64,000 bases of DNA from Eonycteris spelaea (taxonomy: Eukaryota; Chordata; Mammalia; Chiroptera; Pteropodidae): positions 2,604,001 through 2,668,000 of the forward strand of contig PUFA01000162.1 of NCBI GenBank assembly GCA_003508835.1, written 5' to 3'. Shown here piece after piece: positions 12,780 through 23,464 of this stretch. The position numbers and the translations under genes were made by a program. The notes under the pieces were generated by a model. It was not told where the DNA came from, did no database searches, and worked only from the letters and a program-made list of their open reading frames with translations. How positions within the stretch are numbered: the stretch's first letter is position 1; each line of letters opens with the position of its first letter.

Positions 12780-13045
12780 ACTCAGGTAATTCTCACAGTG
12801 ACATTAAGACTTAGATACTATTATTATCCCATTTTTACCTATGAGAGAGTGAAGCACAGAGAAGTATTCAGAGCCATACTACAAACAGTAGATCAGAGAC
12901 TGGATTAGTATGTCTGTTGACTGTCATCAACAAGGTAGGGGCTATGTCCCAATATTCTCCTTTGTGACCTTATGGATCAAAGACAGAATCTATTCCAACT
13001 CCAGAGACTGTGCTCTTTCTTAACCATTATACTAACCTGACTCTT
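12780..13045 (-). mobile_element. MIR SINE, antisense, with internal extra sequence
   Basis: 12780-12920 holds 'taattctcacagtgacatta', 'tactattattatcccatttt' and 'agagagtgaagcacagagaa', the reverse complement of the MIR core. After about 50 unrelated bases, 12980-13045 resumes with 'ctccagagactgtgctcttt' and 'taaccattatactaacctga', the reverse complement of the MIR 5' head. The gap is either a small insertion or local rearrangement. Confidence 0.6.
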
Positions 13046-13227
13046 CCCTTTCTTTCATATTGGTTGAAATTCTACCTTGAGTGATATATGACATTGGCTT
13101 GATGTCCTTGGCTGCTTCATTACTTGTTTCTCAAGGGCATTCAGCTGTTATCAAACTGGTTACCCCTTAAGTTGAATTACTTTATCTCTCTTGGGTGGGT
13201 GAGATCAGAGATCAAGGAGTTTTAAAA

Positions 13228-13330
13228 TTATAGATCAGCAGTTTACAAACTTCTTGGTCCCAAGACCCCTTTACACTGTTAAAAGCTTTGGGGGACCTCA
13301 AAAAATTTTGGTGTCGTGGGTATCACTTTG
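13228..13330 (+). mobile_element. hAT-type DNA transposon fragment
   Basis: 'cagcagtttacaaacttctt' followed by 'ggtcccaagacccctttaca' and 'gggggacctcaaaaaatttt' resembles the 5' terminus of a hAT-Charlie-like element (expected start CAGTGGTTCTCAAACTTT). Only the terminal part is recognisable. The 65-codon frame at 13254-13451 overlaps it and is incidental. Confidence 0.5.
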
Positions 13331-13334
13331 TAGA

Positions 13335-16300
13335 ATAACTTTCTTTATGTCTGTGTCTTTATCTTACATACTTTATCATACATATGTAATTACATACTCT
13401 CCCCTGAAGCGTTATCTTGAGAAAGCACTTGAAAATTTGAGGGACAACTAAATAAATTAGCCAGAAGGATGCAATACTGGCTACTGAGTCTCTAAAGTCA
13501 TGTTTCTATTGCTCGGTGTCAACACAAGTATCTTCCCAAGTTTTCAGTCTCTTCACAGACTCAGACATCTTTTCAAATAAGGTAAAATCCAGACTTCTCC
13601 ATCTTTTTAAAAATCAACTGACTCAAAACATTACCCTGATTTTGTTCTAGAATTCTGTCAATTTGATCTGCTGCTTTGAATGTTCTTTATATCTGTTTAA
13701 TTTTATTTTATTCCTATACAGATAAACTATGCTAATAAGCAACAACTTTTTAAGTCAAACATGTTCTCGATCTGGTTTACTGATTAGGAACCAGGTTCAA
13801 AAAAATAAAATAAAATGTGACCTCCCTTGATATCAGCCCTGCATATTCCTTCCTCTTTCTCCTCACTCTCTAGTGGCCAGATTTGCTTATTGTCCAGCTG
13901 TTTGTCATTTGCTAAATCTGATGACATTTGGCTGTTTTGAAGTATAAGTTGATACTTTAAGGTAATGTGCACCCCTACAGAAAATATACAAAATCCATTT
14001 ATAGGCATACATGCCATGCCTTTCTTCATTATATACTGTGTAATATCAGTTTGAAATTAAGAGTGAGCTCTGGTCAATAATTCAGGTCACCCTGCAGAGC
14101 TTGAATCTGTGACAAAGAGGAAACTGGAGGCCTGGGTACTGTGATTTCAGGAATTCTTCGCCTTAGGTTTTTTCACCATCTTCTAGAAAGTATCCTACCC
14201 AGAATTTTCAGATAGCAATGAATCCTGAGACCAGATACTAAGGGAGCACCTTTATATTCACAGGAGATCCCAGGGGTCCTCCAACTTAAAAGATTACAGA
14301 AACTCTCTGGCAAATATTTGAACATGAATAGTCATCAAAACTTTTCGTTTTCAGTGACAGCCCTAGGGAATCTATACTAGAATTACTTCCCTGTTACAGA
14401 AATGGTCATTAAAAATAGTCATGGAAATTAAATATTTTTTTTCATATCTGAGATAAAGTAGTAAACTATAACTTACAAATAAGATGGGATAATGGTAAAT
14501 GCCAGAGTTTAACATAGAACTTTTCATTAAGTATATACACTGTTTTCCTCCCCAGAAAATTATAAATATAAAATCTGACTATAATTGACAAAGGGTGCAG
14601 GCAAGGACAGTGTTTGCTGGTCATCTATCTGACTTGTATCAGAAAACCAATCAGATTTTTTTGAGGAAATTATTTACTTTGGGCTTTACTCTCCCAAACT
14701 ACAAGATATTGAACACACAACATCCGTGGTTTTTCAATTATCCCTATTTCACCCACATAGCTGAGATTTATTTTTCCCTTACTAGAAAATGAAATGTTTC
14801 CCTCAAAGTAAAACTGATATATAAGACAGAAATTGAGTCACATGATTGGTTCTGTAATGACAAGAACAATTACTCCATATTCTCTCCATTAAAAATACCA
14901 AAACAATACATCATAATCAATGAAAACATTTTTATGGTCTGCCTTATGTGTGAGCATTTACAAATATCTCCATATTTGGGAGGTCTGACAGATCATATCG
15001 AAATCTGTCTAAATATTATAAGTATCTCAAAAAGCTATGTGGAGATAGAGAAGTTCCTTTATAAACACAATGTAGTTGAACCAATTCCCGCTCTAGAAGC
15101 AAGCTTTCAGTAACCAGGTACATAAAATACCATCTTAGCTATCTATGGTTGATATCACTTTTTTTTTTTTTAATGATTGAATTCCAGTTCTTAAGAAAGA
15201 AGAAATCTATGGAATTGTGACATATGCAAAGCATATTGTTGCTAGAGAAAAGTCAAAAAAGAAGGCAAGTGGAAACACTACATCAAGAGTTGCTCATATT
15301 TACATTGATTCTCACCAGGCCATCTCCTAAGCCTCTTCTATTCCTCTCTCACGTCTTTCTTTTTACACAGTTTACACTTATCTTTGTGCGTACTGAAGCT
15401 GGTGACCTCTCTAACAGATGGCGCTAATGTTTTGTTTTGTGCTTTGTTTCTATTTCCCTAGAAAAGCAATGCAAGAATTACCATACAATTTCTATTGTTT
15501 TTCTGCTTGTCTTTTTTTCTCCTACAAATATATCCTGAATCATTTCCCAAACCGTGGGCCTCAATGGATAATTAGTGATTCAGAAAGTTTTTAAGAGTTA
15601 CATAAACATCAATCAAGCATTCTTAGTTTTTTCCTAATCTGGCATAAAATGACAAAAAAGTGATTCCCTTACTATATCAAGAGTCTGGCCTTTGATGAAT
15701 ATGTTGGAGAGTCTATTTTTTAAACTCATGATATATTGGGGTTTATTTTGTCATAAGAGAATTACAACCATGAATATGGAGTTAAGTCTCCCCAAAGGCT
15801 AGCAGTAATGATTGATGAACACCTGCTTGCTGGACCAGTGATTAGAATAGACATGTTCTTTCAGGATTTATGGTGTGAGAATAGAATCTATTTTGTTCTG
15901 AATGCCATCGAAGCTGAGGAAGGAAACTACTCACTTGACTACTCTTGCACGTTCTGTGGATGCTTCCATTTGTTTTGTGTTGTTATTGGCGGTGGTGGTC
16001 TCTATAATGAACAGAAATCTGCTTCCTTATGTCAAATACTGGTTTTTACTTCTTATCTCTAAAGCTTCTGATGATCTAATTCCTCTCTCATGATACCACT
16101 TCAAATACTTTTATCAGACATAATATTTCAAGCATTTTTCAGCTGAACGTTCTCAGGGTCTCCAGTTATTGTCCATCTTATTTGAGATAAAATATATGTA
16201 AAATGTATGTATGTGAAGAAAAAAAGGTAATGAAATTTATCTAGATGAAAATGGTGGTGAGATTATGGTTAGTTTTTATTTCTTCTTCATTTTTTTTCCT

Positions 16301-16700
16301 GTAAGAATATGTGCTCCTTTTTTCATCCATCAAACTGCACATTATATTCCAGATGAGAAATGATGATTCACATAGAGTACAATGAGATCATACCCCCTCT
16401 TTTATCTGTGCACTTTCTTTTAATGAAACCAAAGCTTGAGTAAGCCATTTCACATTTTGGATTATCCATAAAAGAATGTATTTGGAATAAGACCTTTTCA
16501 TTTTATTGCTTTGAAACCTCTTGTTCTTATCACATTCCACTCCCTAAATGAATTTAAATGGGGGCAGGGGGAGCTGTTTGTAGCCTGAGAGAGGTAGGTT
16601 ATAATGTATATTGTAGAATTTAGAGTATGAAAAATACGTGGAAGTCCTTTAAGAATGTGTCTTAAAAGGTTACACCAAAAAAAGACAGACCATAACATGT
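13335..16700. other. Unique AT-rich sequence, nothing recognised
   Basis: Over 3 kb without a supportable feature. Overlapping short frames at 15808-16093 (84 and 63 codons) and 14595-14792 lack domains. If an exon of a host gene is hidden here, it is too short or too weakly coding to see by eye. Confidence 0.45.
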
Positions 16701-16704
16701 GTTT

Positions 16705-17372
16705 AGAAGGATCTAGAGAAAGGAAACTCTCTTACATTACTGGTGGAATTATAAAATGTTTCACCCATTTTGGAGAAAAGGTTGGCAATTTCTTAAAAAT
16801 CTGAGCACAAATTTACCCTAGCACCTAGAAATTCTACTTATAGGTATTTGTCTAAGAGAAACGTACGTTATAAAACATAAGTCCATACTTGTACACAAAT
16901 GTTCATAGAGACATTGTTGACAGTTGTCAACAAGTAGAATAATTCAAATGTTTATCAACTGGTGAATGAATAAACACAACATGGTATAGCCATACAATAG
17001 AATATTATTTAGCAATAAAAAGTAATGATTTACTGATACATGTAGCAAAATAGGTGAACCTCATAAACTTTATGCTAAGAGCAGGTAGCCAGATGGAAAA
17101 GATTGCAGATTGTATACTTCAATTTATTTAAAATGCTAAGGAAAGATAAATTCATAGGGACAGAAAGGAGATTAATAATTGCCTGGCAGCTGGAATGGGG
17201 ATTAATTACAAATATTTAGAAGAGATCTCCTTAAGGTAATGAAAATGTGCTAAAACTGAATTTTGTGATGGTTGCATAACTGTAAATTTACTAAAAATCT
17301 TTGAATCACATTTTTTAATGAGTGCATTTTATGGTTTATAAATTATACTTCAATAAAACTATTACATTTTTT
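16705..17372 (+). mobile_element. Old L1 (L1ME-like) 3' end, sense
   Basis: The segment reads as the terminal ORF2 and 3' UTR of an old L1. Blocks in order are 'cttacattactggtggaatt', 'agcacctagaaattctactt', 'catggtatagccatacaata', 'gaatattatttagcaataaa', 'gattaataattgcctggcag' and the 3' end 'tatacttcaataaaactatt'. Stop codons and indels break the reading frame. The frame at 17322-17636 starts inside its tail and is spurious. Confidence 0.85.
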
Positions 17373-17374
17373 AA

Positions 17375-18320
17375 AGGAATGTGTGGATTAATTTTTCTTT
17401 GTGATTTTCTAGATACTATAATCAACCAAACCTCGGAGGCTCATCCTAGAATAGTCACAGACAGTCAGAGGGCAAATTATGTTCTGGACTGTTGCTTTCC
17501 ACCAGAGCAACATCAACTTATGTTGCACTTCTCTCCATCCAGCTCTTCGTGGAATTTGTTGTTCACTCTGTTTTATAATCTATTTTCCATTGAAGACCGA
17601 TTGAGAATCAGCTTAACACTACTACTGAAATTGTAATGGTCCTTTCTTTTTCTTGCAACACAGCAACATTGGTAAAGTCAAATGCCATTTTTGTCTTCAT
17701 ATTTGTTTATATGACCAAAGTTGTCACAAAGGGAAGGGAAATTAACATTTTGATGGTATATACAGCAAGAATATTCACAGTTGTGCAGATGACTTGGTGC
17801 TGCTTGTTATGCATATCACAAAGAGGCAGAACTCCCTCTGAAATTGGATGACTGACATTCACTCTTTCTTCAATGAGCTTTTACAATTAAAAATAACTTG
17901 ACATTGAGCATGAAGTGTGAAAAGTATAATTTTGTTTTAGAAAACATTTGTCATTCTGGTAATTAAGAACTCCTTATCACAGGGCATATTCCTATTGTGT
18001 ATTGTGTTCAAGAAAAACCAATATCATCTTTAAAATCCTACTTGCATATTGCTAGGAAATAAATTTCTATTATATTTTTTTAAAATAGTGATTGAAAGCT
18101 ATTCTGTGGAAACTTTGAAATTTTTTTTTTAAACTGTTTCTTTTGATTTTTAACTTTTATGCAAGCATCCTGTAAAAACCTACAAGTAATAAAGAGCAGC
18201 ATTGATTTGTAGACTTTCGTATTCCTTCTGCTTTTGATATTTTATGAAGCAACAATCCATCTCGTCTTTAGGGCAGTTTCAGTGCTCTTTCAATTTTCTG
18301 TAATTTTTCCATTATTATTA
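17375..18320. other. Unique AT-rich sequence, nothing recognised
   Basis: Sequence between the sense and antisense L1 3' ends. The 104-codon and 71-codon frames here show no domains and do not extend across the repeats. Confidence 0.45.
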
Positions 18321-18321
18321 T

Positions 18322-19180
18322 TTTTTAAATTTTATTTTATTATTAGATTCAAGTATACAATACATTGGTTAGACATTTATATAGTTTATAAAATGATCCC
18401 TCTAGTTGCTTTTTCTCTCCTCTGGTTCTCCACCTAGCCAACACATTAAAGCTAATAGCATGCCCTAAGCCATGCTCCCATCCCTATGACCATCTACCAA
18501 CTACTAATGTGTACTTCTTTAACCTTTCACCCCACTCACTCAGCCCCCAATCTCCCTCCCCTCTGGCTATCATCAGATTGTCCTTTATATTTGGGGTCAG
18601 TTTTTGATTAGTTCTTTTTGTTCCTTAGATCCCACATATAAGTGAAATCACATGGTATTTATCTTTCTCTGTTTGACTTAATTCATTCAGCATAACAACC
18701 TCTAGGTCCATCCATGTCATTGCCAATGGTAGGATTTTATTTTTTTAATGGCCAAATAATATTCTAATGCATATATAAACCATAACTTGTTTATCCAATA
18801 GTCTGTTGATGGGCATTTAAGTTGCTTCTATATCTTGGCTATTGTAAATTATGCTGCCATGAACATAGGGGTGCATAGATCTTTACAGATTATTGTTTTG
18901 ATTTTGTTTGGATAAATACCCAGAAGTGTAATTGCTGGGTCAAAAGGTATATCGATTTTTAATTTTTTGAGAAACCTCCAGACTATTTTCCATAGAGGCT
19001 GAGCCAATTTGCTATCTCACCAGCAGTGCACGAGAGTTCCCTTTTCCCCACATCCTCTCAACACTTCTTGTTCTTTGATTTATTGATGATAGCCACTCTG
19101 ACAGGTGTGGGTTTTATTTCATTGTGGTTTTAATTTGCATTTCTCTGATGATTAATGACCTTGAGTGTCTTTTTATATGT
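18322..19180 (-). mobile_element. L1 LINE 3' end (ORF2 C-terminus plus 3' UTR), antisense
   Basis: On the - strand this is the 3' end of an L1. Key + strand blocks are 'gtctgttgatgggcatttaa', 'cagaagtgtaattgctgggt', 'ccagactattttccatagag', 'catgaacataggggtgcata' and 'aatttgcatttctctgatga'. Those map to the ORF2 C-terminal region. 18322-18620 is 3' UTR beginning with a T/A-rich remnant of the A tail. The copy is 5'-truncated at about 19180. It is less diverged than the L1 at 16.7 kb but contains frame breaks and is not active. Confidence 0.9.
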
Positions 19181-19368
19181 CATTCTTTATTATTTAATAA
19201 TAGCTCAGCTAAATCTGGTATTGGTATCAGCTTGGGGACTGATTGGTTGAAGTTAGGGTCAGTCTTGGAAAACTTTATTGATAGATGGTTTTCCATCAGA
19301 TTCCCCTTTTTGATTAGTAACTATTTTTAGACTGAATGTTTTTGCTTGTTTGTTTAGTTTTTAGGTTT

Positions 19369-19392
19369 TTGTTTGTTTGTTTGTTTGTTTTT
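19369..19392. repeat. (GTTT)n microsatellite
   Basis: Six tandem 'gttt' units lie immediately before the antisense L2. Confidence 0.85.
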
Positions 19393-19494
19393 AATTCACT
19401 GGTTCATTCATTCAACCAGCAAACATTTAATGAAAAATTATCATAGTGCCATGTACTGGAAGTACAGAAATGAAAGGCATAACCTCGGCTTCAA

Positions 19495-19504
19495 GATTCA
19501 CCAA
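19495..19504. repeat. Target-site duplication, left copy
   Basis: GATTCACCAA directly before the 5S-like head. It is identical to the copy at 19752-19761. Confidence 0.9.
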
Positions 19505-19751
19505 GGCTGTGGCCACACTACCCTGAACAAACCTGATCCCATCTGATCTCAGAAGCTAAGCAGGGTCAGGTCTGGTTAGTACTTGGATGGGAGACCACCT
19601 AGGAAGACTAGATGCTGCAGGTGTAAAAAATAAAAAATAAATAAGGCATTGTAAGTTAATGAGGTCCATGCAATCTGTGAGGTCAACCAAGCATTGCCTC
19701 ATCTCAAAAAAAAAAAAAAAAAAGAAAAAGAAAATGAAAAAGAAAAAGAGC
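19505..19751 (+). mobile_element. 5S rRNA-derived SINE (fruit-bat type)
   Basis: The head (19505-19624) aligns by eye with a whole 5S rRNA of about 120 bases, with roughly 20 differences. The internal promoter region is well kept: 'aagctaagcagggtcagg' (box A area) and 'tggttagtacttggatggga' (box C area). An A-rich linker follows (19625-19643), then about 63 bases of non-5S sequence (19644-19706) and an A/AAAG tail (19707-19750). Perfect 10-bp direct repeats GATTCACCAA flank it, so it moved by L1-type target-primed retrotransposition. SINEs with a complete 5S head are, to my knowledge, characteristic of Pteropodidae among mammals. The alternative is a single retroposed 5S pseudogene. Confidence 0.85.
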
Positions 19752-19761
19752 GATTCACCAA
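19752..19761. repeat. Target-site duplication, right copy
   Basis: GATTCACCAA directly after the A-rich tail. L2 sequence resumes past it. Confidence 0.9.
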
Positions 19762-20369
19762 TAAGTCGACTAACAATGAAAATATAGGTACTATTATAGA
19801 GGAAAGGAAGCAAAGGGGGGTGGGCACTTAACAAGTTGGGACGGAAGTCAGGAAAAACTTCCCGAGTGAACTCTCAATTAAGTCTTGAAGAAATAAGCCA
19901 GTTGGAAAAGGGAGGAGGGAGTGTAGCAAAAAAATAAAAACTTGTGCAATATTGTAGATACACAAAAGAACATGTTGTGTTTGGGAAACTCAAAATAGTT
20001 CAGTTTGTCTAGGGAATGGACAAAATGATTATGGATAAAAGCATGGGCAGATTGATGAAACGCTCTCTGTTTCTTCCTTATTTGCAAAGTGGAGACAGAT
20101 TTTGAAGTTTGCACAGCAGTGTCAGCATATAGTGAGTGTTTTGTGTTTCTTACTGTTGGAAGTGAATAGGATCTTGTGATCTTCTGATTAAGGAAACCCT
20201 CCTGAGAAACTTCTGTTCTATATATAAAATTCTAAAGCCTGGCAAATTGTTTGTGGACCAGGTAGATGGATGCCTCTTGTTGATGTTTTGAAATGTTTGC
20301 TAATTATGAGGTATATGTTCTGATTTTGTTACTTGCTGGAATCATTAGGACATAGAAATTGCAAATGGA

Positions 20370-20545
20370 AGACAGAACAGCATAGTAGTTCTGTTGATAG
20401 TCAAGGCTTTCTGAAGTCAGAATTCCAAATTTCCTTTTTCTAGTCTGCAAAATGGGGATAATTATAATGAATAATAGTGTTTTTCTGAAACTTGGAACAT
20501 GTGGAAGCAGTTAGCAGAGAACGAAGCACCTAGAAAGACTTCTGA
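20370..20545 (+). mobile_element. MIR SINE, sense, internally shortened
   Basis: 'cagcatagtagttctgttga' fits the MIR 5' head. 'tagtctgcaaaatggggata' and 'gcagttagcagagaacgaag' fit the core and 3' part. The segment between the head and the 'ctgcaaaatggggataatta' core is short or degraded. Confidence 0.6.
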
Positions 20546-20549
20546 AATG

Positions 20550-21429
20550 GTAGCTAAAAGTCACACTCTTTCTGTGGTCTTGTTTTCAATGTTAAATTAG
20601 TATATATGTTTTCTCAACATACCTCTGATCTACGTTATTAGCAATTATATTTTTTCAACATCTCAAAATTTTTCCTGTTTCTTTTTTCCATTTAGTTAAT
20701 AAATTAAATAGAAACATACTAGTAAATGTCTCTGACCGCAAAAATTTGAAGTTTTCCAAACTACAAGTTGTGATTTGTTAGTGTGCCACAGAATCAATTT
20801 AGTGGGGATACAACAAACATTCTTGTTTTTATGAAACAGAATGGAACATAAATGAAAATATAGGAGTGTAGAGTTAGTAAGAATAAGTATCATTTCATTA
20901 ATTTTGTTTGTATGCATATTGAGTTGTTGCATAAAACATGTTTTTGCTGTGGGTCTTGGTCAAAAAACTTGAAAGCAATTGTTCTGAAGGACAAAAGAGT
21001 AGGTATTAGAAGTTCTTCTTAAGTATACTAGACTCCAGATAACTATTTGGATAAAATCTAGCAAAATTTTAAAAATAAATAAACTTTTTTATAGTTCGTT
21101 AGAGTTATCACACATGATTTTAAAGAATATATAGATTGTTTTTAAGATACAATGGGAAGAAAAGGCTATCATTCAAATATTCTGTTTTTGCTTAAAATTC
21201 AGAAATGACTTGGTCTTTGAATTACGTAAAAAGAATTTTGAAAGAGAGGGTGAATTTTTTCCATTGCTTTTTTGCGCGTATGTGCATGACCACAGTAAGT
21301 AGAGCTTTAGGACTGTGGGAAAAAAAAACTTTGCTTTCTCCTTGTGTTCTTATCATCCTTTCAAACTATTGCCTATTTGAGGCAGCCAGGTTAATCTTTT
21401 AGTGCTCTTCTACAGAGGTGAAATATCCA
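20550..21429. other. Unique AT-rich sequence, nothing recognised
   Basis: No supportable feature. Frames at 20696-20932 (-) and 21205-21402 (+) lack domains. Confidence 0.45.
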
Positions 21430-21621
21430 CTGATAGTACCAGCCTGTTAGGAACCTGGCCACAAAGCAGGAGGTGAGTGGTGGGCAAGTGAGTGAAGCTT
21501 CATCTGTATTTGCTGTCACTCCCCAGCGCTAGCATCACCACCTCAGCTCCATCTCAGCTCAACAGCATTAGATTCTTATAGGGGCACATGTCTCTGGTGC
21601 CAAAAAGGTTGGGGACTGCTG
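21430..21621 (-). mobile_element. Short non-autonomous hAT-like element, copy A
   Basis: In reverse orientation it starts 'cagcagtccccaaccttttt' and continues 'ggcaccagagac', 'agaatctaatgctgttgagc', 'gatggagctgaggtggtgat', 'caaatacagatgaagcttca', 'ctcacctcctgctttgtggc' and 'gttcctaacaggctgg'. These are the two ends of a longer mammalian element that begins CAGGGGTCCCCAACC, with the interior missing. I assign it to the hAT superfamily from the terminal CAG and the overall form, but not to a named family. Copy B lies at 46013 in the opposite orientation. Confidence 0.7.
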
Positions 21622-23090
21622 CGGTAAGACACTTCCTAATTACTTTGTAAATAAAATGTTTTAGATTGAAAGTAAAATTGAGTGAAAAATTACACTTATA
21701 CCTGAAAACATGTTCTCTTTAATGGCTGAGTTGGGGCTGGTCGTTTTGCTGAAGGGTCTCTGATTGTCCTGTGATGGAGCTCTGCCTAATGATCCATTTC
21801 TCTTTGGGCTGAGAAAAATAATCGAGAACATGTTGAGTCCTTAATGACAGAAGGAGTAAATAGTTTCTTTTTAAACAATAGTTTTCTTGGTTGTGTTGTA
21901 AGGGTAATGCTTAGAGCCTGAGTAATTCAAACCATTGTCAGCTTCTATTAAATTCCTTCTTTTAAAGACTATGTCCAAGTAAATGAATCTAGTTTTTAAG
22001 CTCATGTAATCTTTACTTTTAGTTTTTAATCACTAGATTTGAACCATTGTTGCTTAGTTATAGTCAGTAAACGATTCTGGCTAGCACTAGACCTTTAGAT
22101 TTGCAGACGTTCTGAGGTTTCAGCTGTTGCCAAGCAGAATATAAAAAAGAGTTAATGTAGTTCTCAGTGGCCTGAGTGAAGGTCTAGAGGCCACCACCCA
22201 TATATTTAGAAAAATAGTTCCCTCGAATCCTTCCAGATCCATTTTGTTGACTTTCTCTTTCTTTCTTTTCTGTCTTAAGAGAAAAACTAAATTTTTAACA
22301 TGATATTGCCATCCTGATAATATTAGTAGACTTACTTTTCATTTGAACAAATTCTTACCCTTCAAACAGTTTAGCTGAATATTCTGAGGCAAAGGGAAAT
22401 ATAAATCAATCACTGCAAACTCAAAAGTACTTATCAATCAAATTAGATAAAATAATAATTCAAAAAGAATAATAACACATGACATTCCTGGTGAAGCTTT
22501 TGTTTTTTTACTTTTAACAGATCCCTGGTTACAGAAAACTATTATGTATCATTAAAAATGAAGCTATAAACATAATAATAAACAACTGGACTCTTCATTA
22601 TGGAGAGAGAAGAGATTGATTGTTGTCTGTGGCAAAATGAGGATGCGTGCCCTGCCTAACCAGCCCTCCCCACTCCGTTCCAGCAGATGGTTGTCATTTA
22701 GGAAGTAAGGCCCAGTGATTTTCAATTTTTCCAGGAGAAGCCAAATCCAGATCTTTAACAAGAAATCTCCTGGCTTATGAATGTTGGCTTGGTTTCTTGG
22801 GGACAGGCCAAACAAAATTTATCTGTAAGCCTTTGGTTGACAATTGATGACCCTTAGCTGTAGATTTTTCAACAAGATGACACTTTCATTGCTAATTAGA
22901 TTAGTAATTGTGAAGAGCTCTGGAAACCCCTTTTTTGAAGAAGTAGCATTTGGGGTCTTGATTTAATAAAAATATAGTTGCCAATTTGTGGTGTTTTAGA
23001 GAATGCAACAATTTCTGTGGTTGGTCACATATCACTTAGATTGGAAAAGAGAGGACATAATATTATACCTAAGTCAAAATTATATACATG
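21622..23090. other. Unique sequence, nothing recognised; possible conserved non-coding DNA
   Basis: No transposon signature is seen. Homeodomain-like ATTA-rich clusters occur (for example 'attgctaattagattagtaa' at about 22889), which is a composition often seen in conserved non-coding elements. This cannot be established from one genome. The frame at 22564-22815 (-) has no recognisable domain. Confidence 0.35.
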
Positions 23091-23094
23091 CTTT

Positions 23095-23460
23095 AGTGAG
23101 AGGCAATAAAAGATATGTGAAAATGATAAAGGTGACAACTAGAAAAGCTTTACAGAGGAAGTCGTAATGAATGAGACTGTGTAGTAGGATTAGGATTTCA
23201 ACAAATTGGAAGGGGAAATTTGTCAAAGGGAGGAAAAGTATATTTACAGTTATATTGTAGGCTTCAATATAATGGCCTTAAAATGGTATAATTGGGTATG
23301 ATTGGAGAGTAGAATATATGAGGAAATATAATTGGGACCAGGCCAAGTGGGATCTTGACTATCAACCTACAGTTCTGAGACTTGATATGGTTAAGAAGAG
23401 CCGTTCTCAGTTTTAGACTAGGGGAGAGACAGAATCTAATTGATCAAATCTGTGTGTTCT
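23095..23460 (-). mobile_element. L2 LINE, antisense, strongly decayed
   Basis: The order of 'gaggaagtcgtaatgaatga', 'accaggccaagtgggatctt' and 'gagacagaatctaattgatc' fits the reverse complement of L2 upstream of its 3' end. Similarity is patchy. Confidence 0.5.
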
Positions 23461-23464
23461 TATC

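Larger units (their letters stand above)
19397..20060 (-). mobile_element. L2 LINE, antisense, split by a SINE insertion
   Basis: 19397-19504 reads 'tcattcattcaaccagcaaa...atgtactggaagtac...', the reverse complement of the L2 3' tail. After the 5S-derived SINE, 19752-20060 continues with 'taagtcttgaagaaataagc', 'acatgttgtgtttgggaaac' and 'caaaatagttcagtttgtct', the more 5' L2 sequence. The L2 was present first and the SINE landed in it. Confidence 0.8.

Noticed and set aside
17322..17636. 104-codon frame as an exon or small protein
   Set aside because: It begins within an old L1 3' end and runs into unique DNA with no domain or splice context.
19505..19624. Functional 5S rRNA gene
   Set aside because: About 20 substitutions, a downstream module, an A tail and target duplications mark it as a retroposon, and there is no T-run terminator directly after the 5S part.
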